From: an uncultured Lachnospiraceae bacterium
GTDB lineage: Bacteria > Bacillota > Clostridia > Lachnospirales > Lachnospiraceae
Direction: 5' to 3'
NCBI GenBank assembly: GCA_946566685.1
Contig: CAMNXA010000012.1
Coordinates: forward strand, 1 to 64,000
DNA: 64,000 bases
Notes under the pieces: generated by a model
The model's database searches: none
What the model was told of the DNA's origin: nothing
Seen by the model: the letters and a program-made list of their open reading frames with translations, nothing else
Shown here: in pieces, positions 34,731 through 44,924 of the stretch
Layout: every line of letters starts with the position of its first letter
Numbering within the stretch: position 1 is the stretch's first letter
Program-made: the position numbers and the translations under genes

Positions 34731-36293
34731 ATGAAAACAAAACAAAATCCTGTTTTATATACGGATTTTCCGGATCCGGATATCATCAGAGTTGGCGGTA
34801 CGTATTATATGGCCAGTACCACAATGCACTTTATGCCGGGTTGCGATATACTGCGCTCTTATGATCTCATGAATTGGGAGTTTGTTTGTCATGCTTATGA
34901 TATGCTGGAAGATACTCCCGGGCATCGGTTAGAAGAAGGATCACAGATATATGGGCAGGGAATGTGGGCGCCTTCTTTAAGGTACCACGAAGGTCTTTTT
35001 TACATATGTTTCACGGCAAACGATACGCATAAGACATATATTTTGACGGCGGGTAATCCCGCAGGACCCTGGAAGATTACTAATATTGAAGGATTTTATC
35101 ATGATAATTCCCTGTTTTTTGATGATGATGGCAAGGTGTATATTGTCTATGGCAACACGGAATTGTATCTGACGCAGTTAAGTTCGGATTTAAAAGGGCC
35201 GCTTGAGGGCGGACTGCACAGATTGATCGTCCGGGATGAGGGAGAGCTTCATCTTGGTTATGAGGGTTCTCATCTGTATAAAAAAGATGGCAGATATTAT
35301 CTGTTTACCTGTCATATTCCGGCGTATGGCACGGAGAGAAAAACGGAGGACTGCTTTATTGCGGATTCTCTGAACGGAGAATTTAGGGGGAAATGTATTA
35401 TTGATGATGATATGGGGTATCACAACCTTGGCGTGGCACAGGGGGGTATGGTGGATACGCCCTGGGGAGACTGGTATTTGTTTATGTTCCATGACAGAGG
35501 CGCGCTCGGCAGGTCGCCTATGGTGATGCCCATGCATTTTGATGAGGAGGGCTATCCGGTCGTTGGGGAAGACGGTAAGGTTCCCCAGTGCGTTTCTGTT
35601 AAGAGCAGCAGACCGGATTATGTATATGCGCCGCTAAACGGGGATGATGATTTCCTATACAAACCGGACAGAAACGGGAGAGTACATTTAAAACCGTTCT
35701 GGCAGTTTAACCACAATCCCATAGACAGTCTCTGGTCAGTGACGAAACGGCCGGGTGCCCTGCGGATTTATACGGGAGGGCTGTGTGACAGTCCGGTGCT
35801 TGCCCATAATGTGTTGACGCAGAGAAGCTTTGGGCCGGAAAGCGCGGCCTGGGTGACTGTAGATGGGAGCGGGATGAAGGATGGAGATTATGCAGGAATC
35901 AGTGCCTGGATAGGTTGTTATGGGGCAATCGCACTGACAAAGGAGGATGGGAAGTATTATCTGGTGATGTATGCGAAACCGGCAATGGATGAAACACTGC
36001 ATGCGGATTCGGATTTTCTGGATCCGCCGGTGGTGTATGAGAAGATTCCCATTACTGCACCATGTGTTACCCTGAAAGTACATCTGAACTTTCAGGACAA
36101 AGAGGATGAAGCGGATTTTGCCTATGAGGATGAAGAAAGCTGGAAGCCGCTCGGGATTCGGCAGAAGTTATATTTTAAACTGGATCATTTTACGGGATGC
36201 AGGTTTGGGATCTTTGTCTATGCCACACAGGAGTCCGGGGGCTGCGCTGATTTTATAAGGTTCAGGTATCAGGTCGGGGGAGATCATGATTAA
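34731..36293 (+). CDS. GH43 beta-xylosidase/arabinofuranosidase
   Basis: The 520-residue protein has an N-terminal five-bladed propeller. The base aspartate is in YTDFPDPDIIR, the pKa-modulating aspartate in FYHDNSLFFDDDG and the acid glutamate in GYEGSHLYKKDG. A C-terminal beta-sandwich domain (about 320-520) is typical of GH43_C2 enzymes. No signal peptide, so it acts on imported oligosaccharides. GGAGGG precedes the ATG at 34731; the in-frame ATG at 34719 overlaps that site. The two-component genes follow with an 8-bp overlap, giving one transcript. Confidence 0.9.
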   Translation: MKTKQNPVLYTDFPDPDIIRVGGTYYMASTTMHFMPGCDILRSYDLMNWEFVCHAYDMLEDTPGHRLEEGSQIYGQGMWAPSLRYHEGLFYICFTANDTHKTYILTAGNPAGPWKITNIEGFYHDNSLFFDDDGKVYIVYGNTELYLTQLSSDLKGPLEGGLHRLIVRDEGELHLGYEGSHLYKKDGRYYLFTCHIPAYGTERKTEDCFIADSLNGEFRGKCIIDDDMGYHNLGVAQGGMVDTPWGDWYLFMFHDRGALGRSPMVMPMHFDEEGYPVVGEDGKVPQCVSVKSSRPDYVYAPLNGDDDFLYKPDRNGRVHLKPFWQFNHNPIDSLWSVTKRPGALRIYTGGLCDSPVLAHNVLTQRSFGPESAAWVTVDGSGMKDGDYAGISAWIGCYGAIALTKEDGKYYLVMYAKPAMDETLHADSDFLDPPVVYEKIPITAPCVTLKVHLNFQDKEDEADFAYEDEESWKPLGIRQKLYFKLDHFTGCRFGIFVYATQESGGCADFIRFRYQVGGDHD

Positions 36294-38103
36294 ATATCGA
36301 TCCAAAATAGATAGCATAATGAATGACTTTAATATAAAGAAGAAACTGATCATTATATATGTGTTTTGTATGATCTTACCGTTGGTTCTGACAGATAGTG
36401 TCATCCTGTATATTTTGTATGATGCGGAAAAAAAGGAGCAGATTTATGAGTTTGAGAATATAACGGATGCTGTGAAGTACAGTATGGAATATACATTTGA
36501 AGAAGCTGTCAACGGCATGAATGATGTCTATGTGGACGGAAACATCAATGATTTCTTAAATGAAGAGTATAAGGATGGATATGATTTTTACAGCGCCAGT
36601 GTGGAATTATCCAGGAAATCGACTTTAGATCTGCTGAAAGGCTATGGGATCTCCAATATTGTTGTATATGCGGATAATGATACCATAGTGAACGGAGGAC
36701 ATTTTTATCGTCTGTCGGAGATAAAAGATACGGTATGGTATCAGGAATATATGGAATCAGGGAAAAACCTGACCTTTTCCTTATATTATATTGGAGAGTC
36801 GGATAGGTCTGCGACCTCCATGCGGAGAATCTCCCTGGTCAGGCATCTGGATTATTTTAAAAAGGAGGGCTGTGAGAAGATTCTCCGGCTGGATTTGGAT
36901 TATAACAATGTGGCCAGAAAACTGATGTTGGCGAATTATGGATATGGCATTTATATATGCCAGGGGGACCGGATTTTATTTTCCAATGAAGGGCATTCCA
37001 GCAGTCATGAGGATTTTTACAGGCTGACCGGAGAAGAACCGATTGCGTATAAGAGGTCTTTTACCATGTATGGGCAGGATATCGATATTCTGGTCATGAA
37101 ACCACAGAGTTCTGTGGTCAGGCAGTTAGAAAAGCACATGCCTATGATCATTTTTCTGGTGGTGGCCAACTTATTCTTACCGGTGATCATGGTTTCTACC
37201 GTCAATAAATCCTTTACTCAGAGGCTTTGGGAACTGGGAACCGCCTTTGACCAGGAACAGGGAGACAGTCTTCAGGGAATAGGGAATGTAAGAGGTAAGG
37301 ACGAGATCGGGACTCTGATGCAGAATTATAATCGCATGGTCATAAGAATGAATGATCTGATCCAGCGCGTATACAAAGACAGGCTGGAGAGACAGGAAAT
37401 AGACCTGGCCAGACAGAACGCGGAACTTCTGGCATTACATAGTCAGATCAATCCGCACTTCCTCTTTAATGTGCTTGAAAGTATCCGGATGCGCTCAGTT
37501 ATTCAGGGAGAAGAAGTGACTGCCCGCATGATAGAGAAGCTGGCCATATTGGAGCGCCAGAATATCAACTGGGCGTCAGATAATATAAAGCTTGCGGAAG
37601 AGATGAGCTTTGTGGAGGCTTATCTGGAATTGCAGCAGTATCGGTTTGGCAATCGCCTGCATTATGAGATTGACCTGCCGGATACATGTGCAGATTATTA
37701 TATTCCCAAACTGACGCTGACCACTTTTGTGGAAAATGCCTGTGTACATGGCATGGAGAAGAAAACATCTGCCTGCTGGATTTATGTGCGGGTTTATCTG
37801 AAGGGAGCGCTTCTGTATATTGAGATAGAAGATACCGGAGGAGGCATGGAAGAGGAACTCGTGATGAAGATGAACGAGAGTATGCGTGCTTGTACGATTG
37901 AGGATATCAAGGAAAATGCACATGTCGGAATCATCAATGCCTGTCTTCGATTAAAGATGTTCACCAGGGGTAACGTGGAGTTCAACTTAGAGAGTGAAAA
38001 GGGTATTGGCACTTTTATGACAATTCGGGCAGAATCTCAATATCTGCAACTGAAGGAACAGGAAGGATTGTACAATGTTGATGAAAGTGATGTTAGTGGA
38101 TGA
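36286..38103 (+). CDS. Sensor histidine kinase, YesM/LytS type
   Basis: The 605-residue kinase has one membrane helix at about residues 22-44 and another at about 288-308. An extracellular sensor of about 240 residues lies between them, and a HAMP-like linker follows. The phospho-acceptor histidine (about residue 392) is in LHSQINPHFLFNVLESIRM, the His_kinase block. HATPase motifs are LTLTTFVENACVHGM and IEDTGGGM. YesM-type kinases sense oligosaccharides or binding proteins. It overlaps GH43 by 8 bp and the response regulator by 29 bp, so the three form one unit. Confidence 0.93.
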   Translation: MIKYRSKIDSIMNDFNIKKKLIIIYVFCMILPLVLTDSVILYILYDAEKKEQIYEFENITDAVKYSMEYTFEEAVNGMNDVYVDGNINDFLNEEYKDGYDFYSASVELSRKSTLDLLKGYGISNIVVYADNDTIVNGGHFYRLSEIKDTVWYQEYMESGKNLTFSLYYIGESDRSATSMRRISLVRHLDYFKKEGCEKILRLDLDYNNVARKLMLANYGYGIYICQGDRILFSNEGHSSSHEDFYRLTGEEPIAYKRSFTMYGQDIDILVMKPQSSVVRQLEKHMPMIIFLVVANLFLPVIMVSTVNKSFTQRLWELGTAFDQEQGDSLQGIGNVRGKDEIGTLMQNYNRMVIRMNDLIQRVYKDRLERQEIDLARQNAELLALHSQINPHFLFNVLESIRMRSVIQGEEVTARMIEKLAILERQNINWASDNIKLAEEMSFVEAYLELQQYRFGNRLHYEIDLPDTCADYYIPKLTLTTFVENACVHGMEKKTSACWIYVRVYLKGALLYIEIEDTGGGMEEELVMKMNESMRACTIEDIKENAHVGIINACLRLKMFTRGNVEFNLESEKGIGTFMTIRAESQYLQLKEQEGLYNVDESDVSG

Positions 38104-39673
38104 TGAACCTTTTATATTGCAGGGGTTATCGGTGATCATCGATTGGGAAAAAGAAGGATATGAGATCGTCAAGAAGGCATCTGATGGACAGGAAGCACTG
38201 GACTATCTGAGTGAAAATGAAGTGGATCTGATCATTACAGATATCCGTATGCCGCAGATCAATGGACTGGAGTTATTGGAGAAGGTGCGCAATGAGAATC
38301 TTTCTGAAGCTTATATTATCATTCTGAGCGGATATAATGATTTTAAATATGCACAGGCGGCAATCCGTTATTCCTGTATGGATTATATCTTAAAACCTGT
38401 CCAGAAAGAACAGCTTCTGGAAAACATCAGGCGAGTGACGAAGAAGCGGGAGAATATGATCCAGGAGGAGATAGACAGCCAGCGGATGCAGCGGGGGTAT
38501 CTTTTGCAGAATATGATGGCCCTGCTGCAAGGGAAGGCAAAGGAGCAGAACCTGTCATATATCAGGGAAAACTTTCACTGTGGTTCGGCGGCGAGGTATC
38601 TTCATATCTGCCTCAATGATCTTTCCGCTCTGGAGGAAATGTCAGATGAAGAAATATCGGAACTGAAAGATCAGGTATATGAGCAGGTGTCCTGTTATCT
38701 GCGAGAGGATGCGGATCATCTGTTTAAAGATTTCTTTGTCTATGAGGAAGAATATGAAATAGGATTTGTGTACTTTGATTATATGGCAAAAGAGAGGGGC
38801 CTTACAGAGGAAGAGTTTATGAGGGCGCTTCACAGGACGGCACAGGACGGGAGCGAGAAATTGCCGGTGATACTGCTTGTCGGTAAGCGGGTGGAAGATA
38901 TCAGCAGGATTTCCCGCTCCTACAGTTCCGCCTGTGTGCTCCGTTCCTTTAAAGGCTTTCAGGATACGAAGAATATATATTATTATGAAAAGGAAGTGCA
39001 GGTAAATCCTTCTAAGACTGTCCTCTGCAAACAGTCCCTGGACAATCTGGTGATGGCAGTAGACCAGAATGACATCATTTCGATTAACAAGAGTGTGGAT
39101 GATCTCTTTATGGAGATGGACAGACTGGACAGAACCAGAGAGACTGTGACCATGAATCTGAACTGGTTGATTTTTCGGCTGATCAATCTGGCGGCAGAGC
39201 AGGATGAATCGGTCAATCAGGATGAGGTTCTTTCTTATATCAGTGAAAGTGTATCCAAGGAAGAGATTCTTCGGGGCAGCAGGTCACATATGCGTAAGTT
39301 TGCCAGTGAATTTGCAGAGTATCTGGTGCAGCTTCGTAAGAATGTCTCCAAAGGGATATTGGCGGAGATTGAGAATGAAGTGAAGGAGCATTATGCGGAG
39401 AACCTGACGCTGCGGGAACTGGGACAGAAGTATTATCTTAACAGTTCCTATCTGGGACAGATTTTTCGTAAGCGTTATGGGCAGTCCTTTAAGAATTATC
39501 TGAATAATTATAGAATCAAAGAGGCGGCATCCCAGCTGATCCGGACAGATAAGAAGGTCAGTCAGATTGCGGAGGATGTAGGGTATCGGGATCTGGACTA
39601 TTTTATCAGCCGGTTTATAGAACAGGAAGGCTGTACACCGTCCAGGTATCGTAAGAGCGCGCGGGAAGATTGA
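38075..39673 (+). CDS. AraC-type response regulator, YesN family
   Basis: This 532-residue regulator has an N-terminal receiver with DDEPF acid residues and the phospho-acceptor aspartate in DLIITDIRMPQINGLE at about residue 55. A long middle region is followed by a C-terminal AraC domain with LRELGQKYYLNSSYLGQIF and VSQIAEDVGYRDLDYFISRF. It should activate the adjacent ABC importer and GH genes once phosphorylated by the kinase. ATG at 38075 has AGGAAGGA about 8 bases upstream. The stop codon lies inside a palindromic repeat. Confidence 0.93.
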   Translation: MLMKVMLVDDEPFILQGLSVIIDWEKEGYEIVKKASDGQEALDYLSENEVDLIITDIRMPQINGLELLEKVRNENLSEAYIIILSGYNDFKYAQAAIRYSCMDYILKPVQKEQLLENIRRVTKKRENMIQEEIDSQRMQRGYLLQNMMALLQGKAKEQNLSYIRENFHCGSAARYLHICLNDLSALEEMSDEEISELKDQVYEQVSCYLREDADHLFKDFFVYEEEYEIGFVYFDYMAKERGLTEEEFMRALHRTAQDGSEKLPVILLVGKRVEDISRISRSYSSACVLRSFKGFQDTKNIYYYEKEVQVNPSKTVLCKQSLDNLVMAVDQNDIISINKSVDDLFMEMDRLDRTRETVTMNLNWLIFRLINLAAEQDESVNQDEVLSYISESVSKEEILRGSRSHMRKFASEFAEYLVQLRKNVSKGILAEIENEVKEHYAENLTLRELGQKYYLNSSYLGQIFRKRYGQSFKNYLNNYRIKEAASQLIRTDKKVSQIAEDVGYRDLDYFISRFIEQEGCTPSRYRKSARED

Positions 39674-39727
39674 GCTGCGCTCAATCGCGAGATCCGCTTT
39701 GCGGCCTCGGATAAGCGGAAGGTCATA
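39668..39727. repeat. Dispersed bipartite palindromic repeat, copy 2 (reverse)
   Basis: On the minus strand this reads CTTCCGC, TTATCCGAGG, CCGCAAAGCGG and ATCTCGCG, then hairpin GATTGAGC-GCA-GCTCAATC. It is the same layout as the copies at 33286 and 56397, with a different sequence in the second hairpin. It contains the stop codon of the response-regulator gene. Confidence 0.75.
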
Positions 39728-39732
39728 TGATT

Positions 39733-39774
39733 ACCCGGGTAAATTCTAACAACTAGAATTTATCCGGGTTCTTT
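39733..39774 (+). terminator. Terminator after the two-component operon
   Basis: ACCCGGGTAAATTCTA pairs with TAGAATTTATCCGGGT (one G-U) over a 5-base loop, with TCTTT after it. Confidence 0.8.
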
Positions 39775-39854
39775 ATAGACTTTATCAGGTTGAAGGTTTT
39801 CTTAATCGTAATAGAATTGTAGTATCACAAAAATTCAAGAGGGAGGATGAACGA

Positions 39855-41584
39855 ATGAAATGTAAAAAATTAACAGCACTTTTATTGACAGCAGCAATGA
39901 CAGCGTCTGTACTTGTCGGCTGCGGCGGTGGCCAGGAGAGCACCAGCGGCAGTGCAAGTGGCTCAGAACCCGCAGAAACGCCGGGGGGGGGCAAAATGAG
40001 ACGGCTGAATCAGGTGACAGCGGCAGTAAAGATATTATCGATTTTACGATGTTTATTGCTATGCCGGGTTCAGAGATCAATGACGGCAATGAGATTCAGG
40101 AGATTATTGCACAGAAGACCGGTGTAAGGGTCAAAGAGACATGGCTTACCGGACAGACAGCAGCAGAAGCAGTGGGAACGATTATCGCAGGAGGAGAGTA
40201 TCCTGATTTTATAGATGGCGGCGATGGACAGATGGCTCTGTATGATGCAGGGGCACTGATTGCCTGGGATGATTATCTTGATAAATATCCGAACTTAAAA
40301 GAGATGTATTCCGATGAGGAGTGGGACAGATTCCGTCAGGCAGATGGTAAGATCTACTGGGCAAATATCTTCCAGAATACATATGGTGAGACCAAAGCAA
40401 CGACTCACAATGACGAAGCATTCTGGATTCAGGCAAAGGTACTTGCATGGGATAATTATCCGAAGATTGAGACTTTGGATCAGTATTTTGATCTGCTGGA
40501 GCGTTATGCGGCAGCAAACCCGACCATGGAAGATGGTACAGAGGTGATCCCTTATACAATCCTCTGTGAGGACTGGAGATATTTCTGTATTGAAAATGCA
40601 GGGCAGTTCTTAGATGGTTATCCGAATGATGGTTCTGTTATTGTTAACACAGACACCATGAAGATTGAAGATTACAATACCAGTGAGACAACTCACAAGT
40701 ATTTCCAGAAATTGAATGAAGAATATCAGAAGGGTATGGTTGACCATGAATTTGCGACCCAGACCTATGATGAATATATTGCAAAACTTTCCACAGGCCG
40801 TGTACTTGGTATGTGTGACCAGTGGTGGGATTTCGCTTTCACAGTAAATGATGTATTTAAGCAGCAGGGGCTTGATCTTCAGGGCTGCAACTATGTACCT
40901 CTCGGACTTACGATCGAAGAGGGTATGGATAATATGTGGCATACATATGGTGATACCCAGAACGTGGCAAACGGTGTAGCAATCACCACAAGCTGTAAAG
41001 ATGTAGACGCAGCGTTTAAATTCCTGAATGATATTCTGGATCAGGAGATTCATGATCTCAGATTCTGGGGTATTGAAGGTGTAGACTATCTGGTGGATGA
41101 TGAAGGGCTCTATTACAGAACCGAGGATATGAGAATGCAGTGTGCTAATACAGAGTATAAGGCTTCTCACTTATGTACTTATTCTTATCTGCCGCAGTAC
41201 CTTGGAACAAGCAGAGACGGCAAGAACGCGATGCAGGTTCCTGAGCAGACTTCCGAGTTCTTCAGCGGATTGGCACAGCCTCTGGTAGACTGCTTCAACG
41301 CATATGGCGTGACAACTTATGTGGAAATGATCGGCTCCGTAAACAAAGAGACAGGACCTTGGTTCCCGATGTACTCTTACTCTAATAATATGACAACAGA
41401 AACTCCTGGTGGTGTTGCCTGGGCTAAGATGGGTGAGATTAAGCATGAATGGCTGCCTAAGGTAGTTATGTCTGATTCCTTTGGTACCACATGGGATCAG
41501 TACATGAAAGCATATGAAGAATGTTCACCGCAGGATTTCCTTTCTGAGATGCAGGCGGAGTTAGATCGCAGAGCAGGTAACTAA
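39855..41584 (+). pseudogene. ABC sugar-binding lipoprotein, frameshifted at a G9 tract
   Basis: The gene starts normally at 39855 with GAGGGAGG upstream, a lipoprotein signal (LVGC lipobox, cysteine at about residue 23) and an S/G/E linker. At the G9 run (39983-39991) the frame breaks and stops at 40127. The downstream frame continues the expected protein to 41584 (family 1 binding protein, about 575 residues in all, ending FLSEMQAELDRRAG). One additional G restores a continuous ...TPGGGQNETAESGDSG... reading. It may be a sequencing error, a null mutation or a phase-variable gene. LplB- and YtcP-type permeases follow, so the substrate is probably a xylo-oligosaccharide. Confidence 0.85.
39983..39991 (+). 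repeat. Nine-G homopolymer tract in the binding-protein gene
   Basis: A run of nine G lies in the linker coding region, just after the signal peptide. Ten would give an open frame. Such runs are slippage-prone in replication and error-prone in sequencing. Confidence 0.9.
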
Positions 41585-41622
41585 TCAACTCATGGAAACA
41601 GTAACCTGAGATTTTTAATGAA

Positions 41623-41668
41623 GGGACAGCTATATTGCTGTAAGAGCTATGTAGCTGTCCCCTTTTAT
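41623..41668 (+). terminator. Intra-operon hairpin/attenuator
   Basis: GGGACAGCTA (41623-41632) and TAGCTGTCCC (41652-41661) form a 10-bp stem followed by CTTTTAT. It lies between the binding-protein gene and the permeases and would lower permease transcription relative to the binding protein. Confidence 0.75.
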
Positions 41669-41701
41669 ACGAAAAATCTATGAGCGCAGAGGGAGAAGAG
41701 T

Positions 41702-42637
41702 ATGAGTCGGGGAAGAAAACAAGCAAAACAAAAAATTACATGGAAAGAAGTGAAACGGCAGAAAGTTTTATTGATATGGTCGGCACTTTTTGTTATTTAT
41801 GGTTTTATTTTTTACTACCTTCCGTTAGGCGGATGGATCATGGCTTTTCAAAATTATAAACCGAGGGATGGTCTGCTTCATTCTAAGTTTATCGGATTAG
41901 ATAAGTTTAAGTTCCTGTTCGGTGATGCCTCCTTTATCAGGGTCATCAGAAATACACTGGCAATGGGTACCATTAATCTGGTAACTTCGTTTATTATGGC
42001 AATCCTGTTTGCCATCCTGCTGAATGAAGTGAGATGGGTGCTGGGAAAGAAAATGGTTCAGACAATTTCTTATCTGCCCCATTTCCTGTCATGGATCATT
42101 GTTACCGGTATTTTACACGATGCACTATCTTCTACGGGTATCGTCAATGAAGTACTGATGAACTTGGGTATTATTGATAAACAGATTAATTTCTTTGCAC
42201 ATGAAGGTTATTTTTGGCCGATTGTAGCATTCTCTAATCTATGGAAAGAGACCGGATGGAACGCGATCATTTATCTGGCGGCAATCACGGCGATTGATCC
42301 AAGCCTTTATGAAGCGGCTTCCATCGATGGTGCGGGCAGATGGGCCAAGATTAAATATATTACACTTCCGGGTATTAAACCCACCATTATCATATTGCTT
42401 CTGATGAATGTGGGTAATGTCCTGAATGCTGGATTTGAAGTGCAGTACCTGTTAGGAAATGGACTTGTACAGAAGGTATCACAGACGATCGATATCTATG
42501 TATTGAACTGGGGTATCAGCCAGAATGATTATTCACTGGGTACAGCGGCAGGTATCTTCAAGAGTGCAGTCAGTATCGTCCTGATCGTGATTGCCAACCG
42601 GATAGCGAAGCACTCCGGCGAAGAAAGTCTATTCTAA
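41702..42637 (+). CDS. ABC transporter permease, LplB family
   Basis: The 311-residue protein has six membrane helices and a basic N-terminus. The EAA loop reads DPSLYEAASIDGAGRWAKIKYI. The family (LplB) imports complex oligosaccharides in Firmicutes and works with YtcP permeases and YesMN systems. The next permease starts 16 bp after it. No ATPase gene is adjacent. Confidence 0.92.
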   Translation: MSRGRKQAKQKITWKEVKRQKVLLIWSALFVIYGFIFYYLPLGGWIMAFQNYKPRDGLLHSKFIGLDKFKFLFGDASFIRVIRNTLAMGTINLVTSFIMAILFAILLNEVRWVLGKKMVQTISYLPHFLSWIIVTGILHDALSSTGIVNEVLMNLGIIDKQINFFAHEGYFWPIVAFSNLWKETGWNAIIYLAAITAIDPSLYEAASIDGAGRWAKIKYITLPGIKPTIIILLLMNVGNVLNAGFEVQYLLGNGLVQKVSQTIDIYVLNWGISQNDYSLGTAAGIFKSAVSIVLIVIANRIAKHSGEESLF

Positions 42638-42653
42638 GGGAGGGAGTGTAAAG

Positions 42654-43538
42654 ATGAAGAGAAAGAAAAGTGTTAGTGATTGGATCTTCGTGATATGCAA
42701 TACCATCTTTATGGTGGCCTTTGTTATCATTACGTTATATCCTGTATTGAATACCTTGGCAATTTCTTTTAATGACGGTATTGATGCCGTGCGCGGCGGG
42801 ATTCATTTGATTCCGAGAAAATTTACCTGGCAGAACTATTACACAGTATTACATAAACAGAACATGATCACGGGTGCTTATATCACTGTTTTAAGAACCA
42901 TAATCGGAACCCTATTGGCTCTGGTGACCAATGCCTTACTGGCATTTATTGTGAGCCGGAAGAGATTTTTGTTTAAATCACAGTTATCTTTATTCTGGGT
43001 TATTACCATGTATGTGAACGGCGGTCTGATTCCGGTATTCCTGTTATATAAGAATCTGCATCTGACAGGAACTTTCTGGGTATATGTTGTTCCCGGTGCG
43101 GTCAGTGCCTTCAATATGCTGGTGCTCAGAACTTATATGATCGGTCTGCCAGATTCCCTGGAAGAATCGGCCCAGCTTGACGGGGCTGGATATATGACGA
43201 TCTTTGTTAAGATCATCTCTCCGCTGTGTAAACCGGTTTATGCGACTGTAGCCTTGTTTGTAGCAGTAGGACAGTGGAACTCCTGGTTTGATGCAATGCT
43301 TTACAATCGTATGTCTGACAAGTATACTACATTACAGTATGAGTTGATGAAACTGTTATCTTCTGTCATGCAGCAGAGCGGCAGCGCGGATAGTATGAGG
43401 AACTCCGCCAACTCCATCACGCCAGCATCCATCAGGGCTGCGGCAACGATCGCAACGATGCTTCCCATCGTGTGCCTGTATCCGTTCCTGCAAAGATACT
43501 TTGTGACAGGATTGACTATCGGCGGTGTCAAAGAGTAA
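42654..43538 (+). CDS. ABC transporter permease, YtcP family
   Basis: A 294-residue permease with six membrane helices and the EAA motif DSLEESAQLDGAGYMTIFVKI. The C-terminus ends YFVTGLTIGGVKE, typical of the YtcP/AraQ group. It partners the LplB permease. GGAGGGAG serves as ribosome binding site. Confidence 0.92.
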   Translation: MKRKKSVSDWIFVICNTIFMVAFVIITLYPVLNTLAISFNDGIDAVRGGIHLIPRKFTWQNYYTVLHKQNMITGAYITVLRTIIGTLLALVTNALLAFIVSRKRFLFKSQLSLFWVITMYVNGGLIPVFLLYKNLHLTGTFWVYVVPGAVSAFNMLVLRTYMIGLPDSLEESAQLDGAGYMTIFVKIISPLCKPVYATVALFVAVGQWNSWFDAMLYNRMSDKYTTLQYELMKLLSSVMQQSGSADSMRNSANSITPASIRAAATIATMLPIVCLYPFLQRYFVTGLTIGGVKE

Positions 43539-43604
43539 CATGATGTATTGACAATGGGTTTTGTACAATCAGATCATAGTCTATAGAAAGGCGGTATTGT
43601 CACG

Positions 43605-44753
43605 ATGCAGTATCGTAATGTATTCAGGGAAATCGGTATTTCGGAAGAGGAGACCACGGCAAGGCTTAAGGAGATAGTGCATACCTTCTTTTATGATGAA
43701 GAAGAGAAGGTGTATCATCCGGTGGGGGATGATATGGCCTATATCGAGGATACGGGAAATATCGATGCGCGCACGGAGGGCATGTCCTACGGGATGATGA
43801 TGTGTGTGCAGCTTAACATGAAAGAGGAGTTTGACCGTCTCTGGAAATGGGCTAAGACATATATGTGGATGGACTCCGGGGAGAACGAGGGCTATTTTGC
43901 CTGGTCCTGTGCGCCGGATGGTTCCAAAAATGCTTATGGGCCGGCGCCGGATGGTGAGGAATACTTTGCCATGGCATTATTCTTCGCTTCCCACAGATGG
44001 GGAGATGGCGAAGGGATTTATTGCTATGAGAAAGAGGCAAGAGAGATTCTGTCAGCCTGTCTTCATAAAGGAGAGGCCGGACGTGCAGGAGATCCCATGT
44101 GGAACAGGGAGAATCACCAGATTCTCTTCGTGCCCGGGTCTCCGTTTACAGATCCTTCCTATCACCTGCCGCATTTTTATGCATTATTTGCAAAATGGGC
44201 CAATGAGGAGGATCGGGAGTTTTGGGCGGCGGCAGCCAAAGCCAGCAGAGAGTATCTGGTGGCAGCCTGCCATGCAGACACAGGCATGTCGGCAGAATAT
44301 GCGAATTTTGACGGAACACCGGTCTATACGGAATTTGAATGGGGACAACACGGATATTTTTATTCGGATGCTTATCGTACTGCGGCCAATATTGGACTGG
44401 ATTACAGCTGGAACGGAATTGACGAGGGGCAGTGTGCGGCGGCTTTAAGATTACAGCATTTTCTGGGTGTGACCAGAAAAGAGAATCCTTATATGACGTA
44501 TCGGATTGACGGCGAAGTGATCGATCAGCCGGCGCTTCATCCGGTAGGGATGCTGGTGACAACAGCACAGGGGACCCTGGCACTGTCAGAAAGACTGGAC
44601 GGGGCAGAGTTGTCTGAGGCGGCAAAGCTGGCGAAGGAGTGGGTAGAACGTTTTTATAAAGAGCCCATGCGCAAAGGTGTGCGCAGGTACTATGATAACT
44701 GTCTGTATCTGTTTGCCTTTCTTGCTTTGTCGGGAAATTACCGTATCTGGTAA
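43605..44753 (+). CDS. GH8 reducing-end xylose-releasing exo-oligoxylanase
   Basis: The 382-residue cytoplasmic enzyme has GH8 blocks: the acid glutamate in DARTEGMSYGMMM, APDGEEYFAMALFFA with the sugar-binding aspartate, and WGQHGYFYSDAYRTAANI with the likely general base aspartate. The overall length and lack of a signal peptide match Rex enzymes, which trim xylose from the reducing end of xylo-oligosaccharides of three units or more. The neighbouring importer and GH43 genes support that. The ATG is preceded by GAAAGGCGG. Confidence 0.9.
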   Translation: MQYRNVFREIGISEEETTARLKEIVHTFFYDEEEKVYHPVGDDMAYIEDTGNIDARTEGMSYGMMMCVQLNMKEEFDRLWKWAKTYMWMDSGENEGYFAWSCAPDGSKNAYGPAPDGEEYFAMALFFASHRWGDGEGIYCYEKEAREILSACLHKGEAGRAGDPMWNRENHQILFVPGSPFTDPSYHLPHFYALFAKWANEEDREFWAAAAKASREYLVAACHADTGMSAEYANFDGTPVYTEFEWGQHGYFYSDAYRTAANIGLDYSWNGIDEGQCAAALRLQHFLGVTRKENPYMTYRIDGEVIDQPALHPVGMLVTTAQGTLALSERLDGAELSEAAKLAKEWVERFYKEPMRKGVRRYYDNCLYLFAFLALSGNYRIW

Positions 44754-44773
44754 AATAGCGTATATTTGTAATG

Positions 44774-44805
44774 AGAGAAGGGGCCAGTGTGTCCCTTCTC
44801 TTTGA
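44774..44805 (+). terminator. Terminator after GH8
   Basis: AGAGAAGGG and CCCTTCTCT form a perfect 9-bp stem with a 10-base loop. TTTGATCGTTTTG follows. Confidence 0.7.
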
Positions 44806-44924
44806 TCGTTTTGCAGACAGATTTTATGATCAGACCATAAATTTGTTGCTATTTCATAACATTTCTGGCAAAATGGGATAGGAAGTTAATTTCTGAGAAA
44901 TTACAGGAGAGAAGGGATATTACT

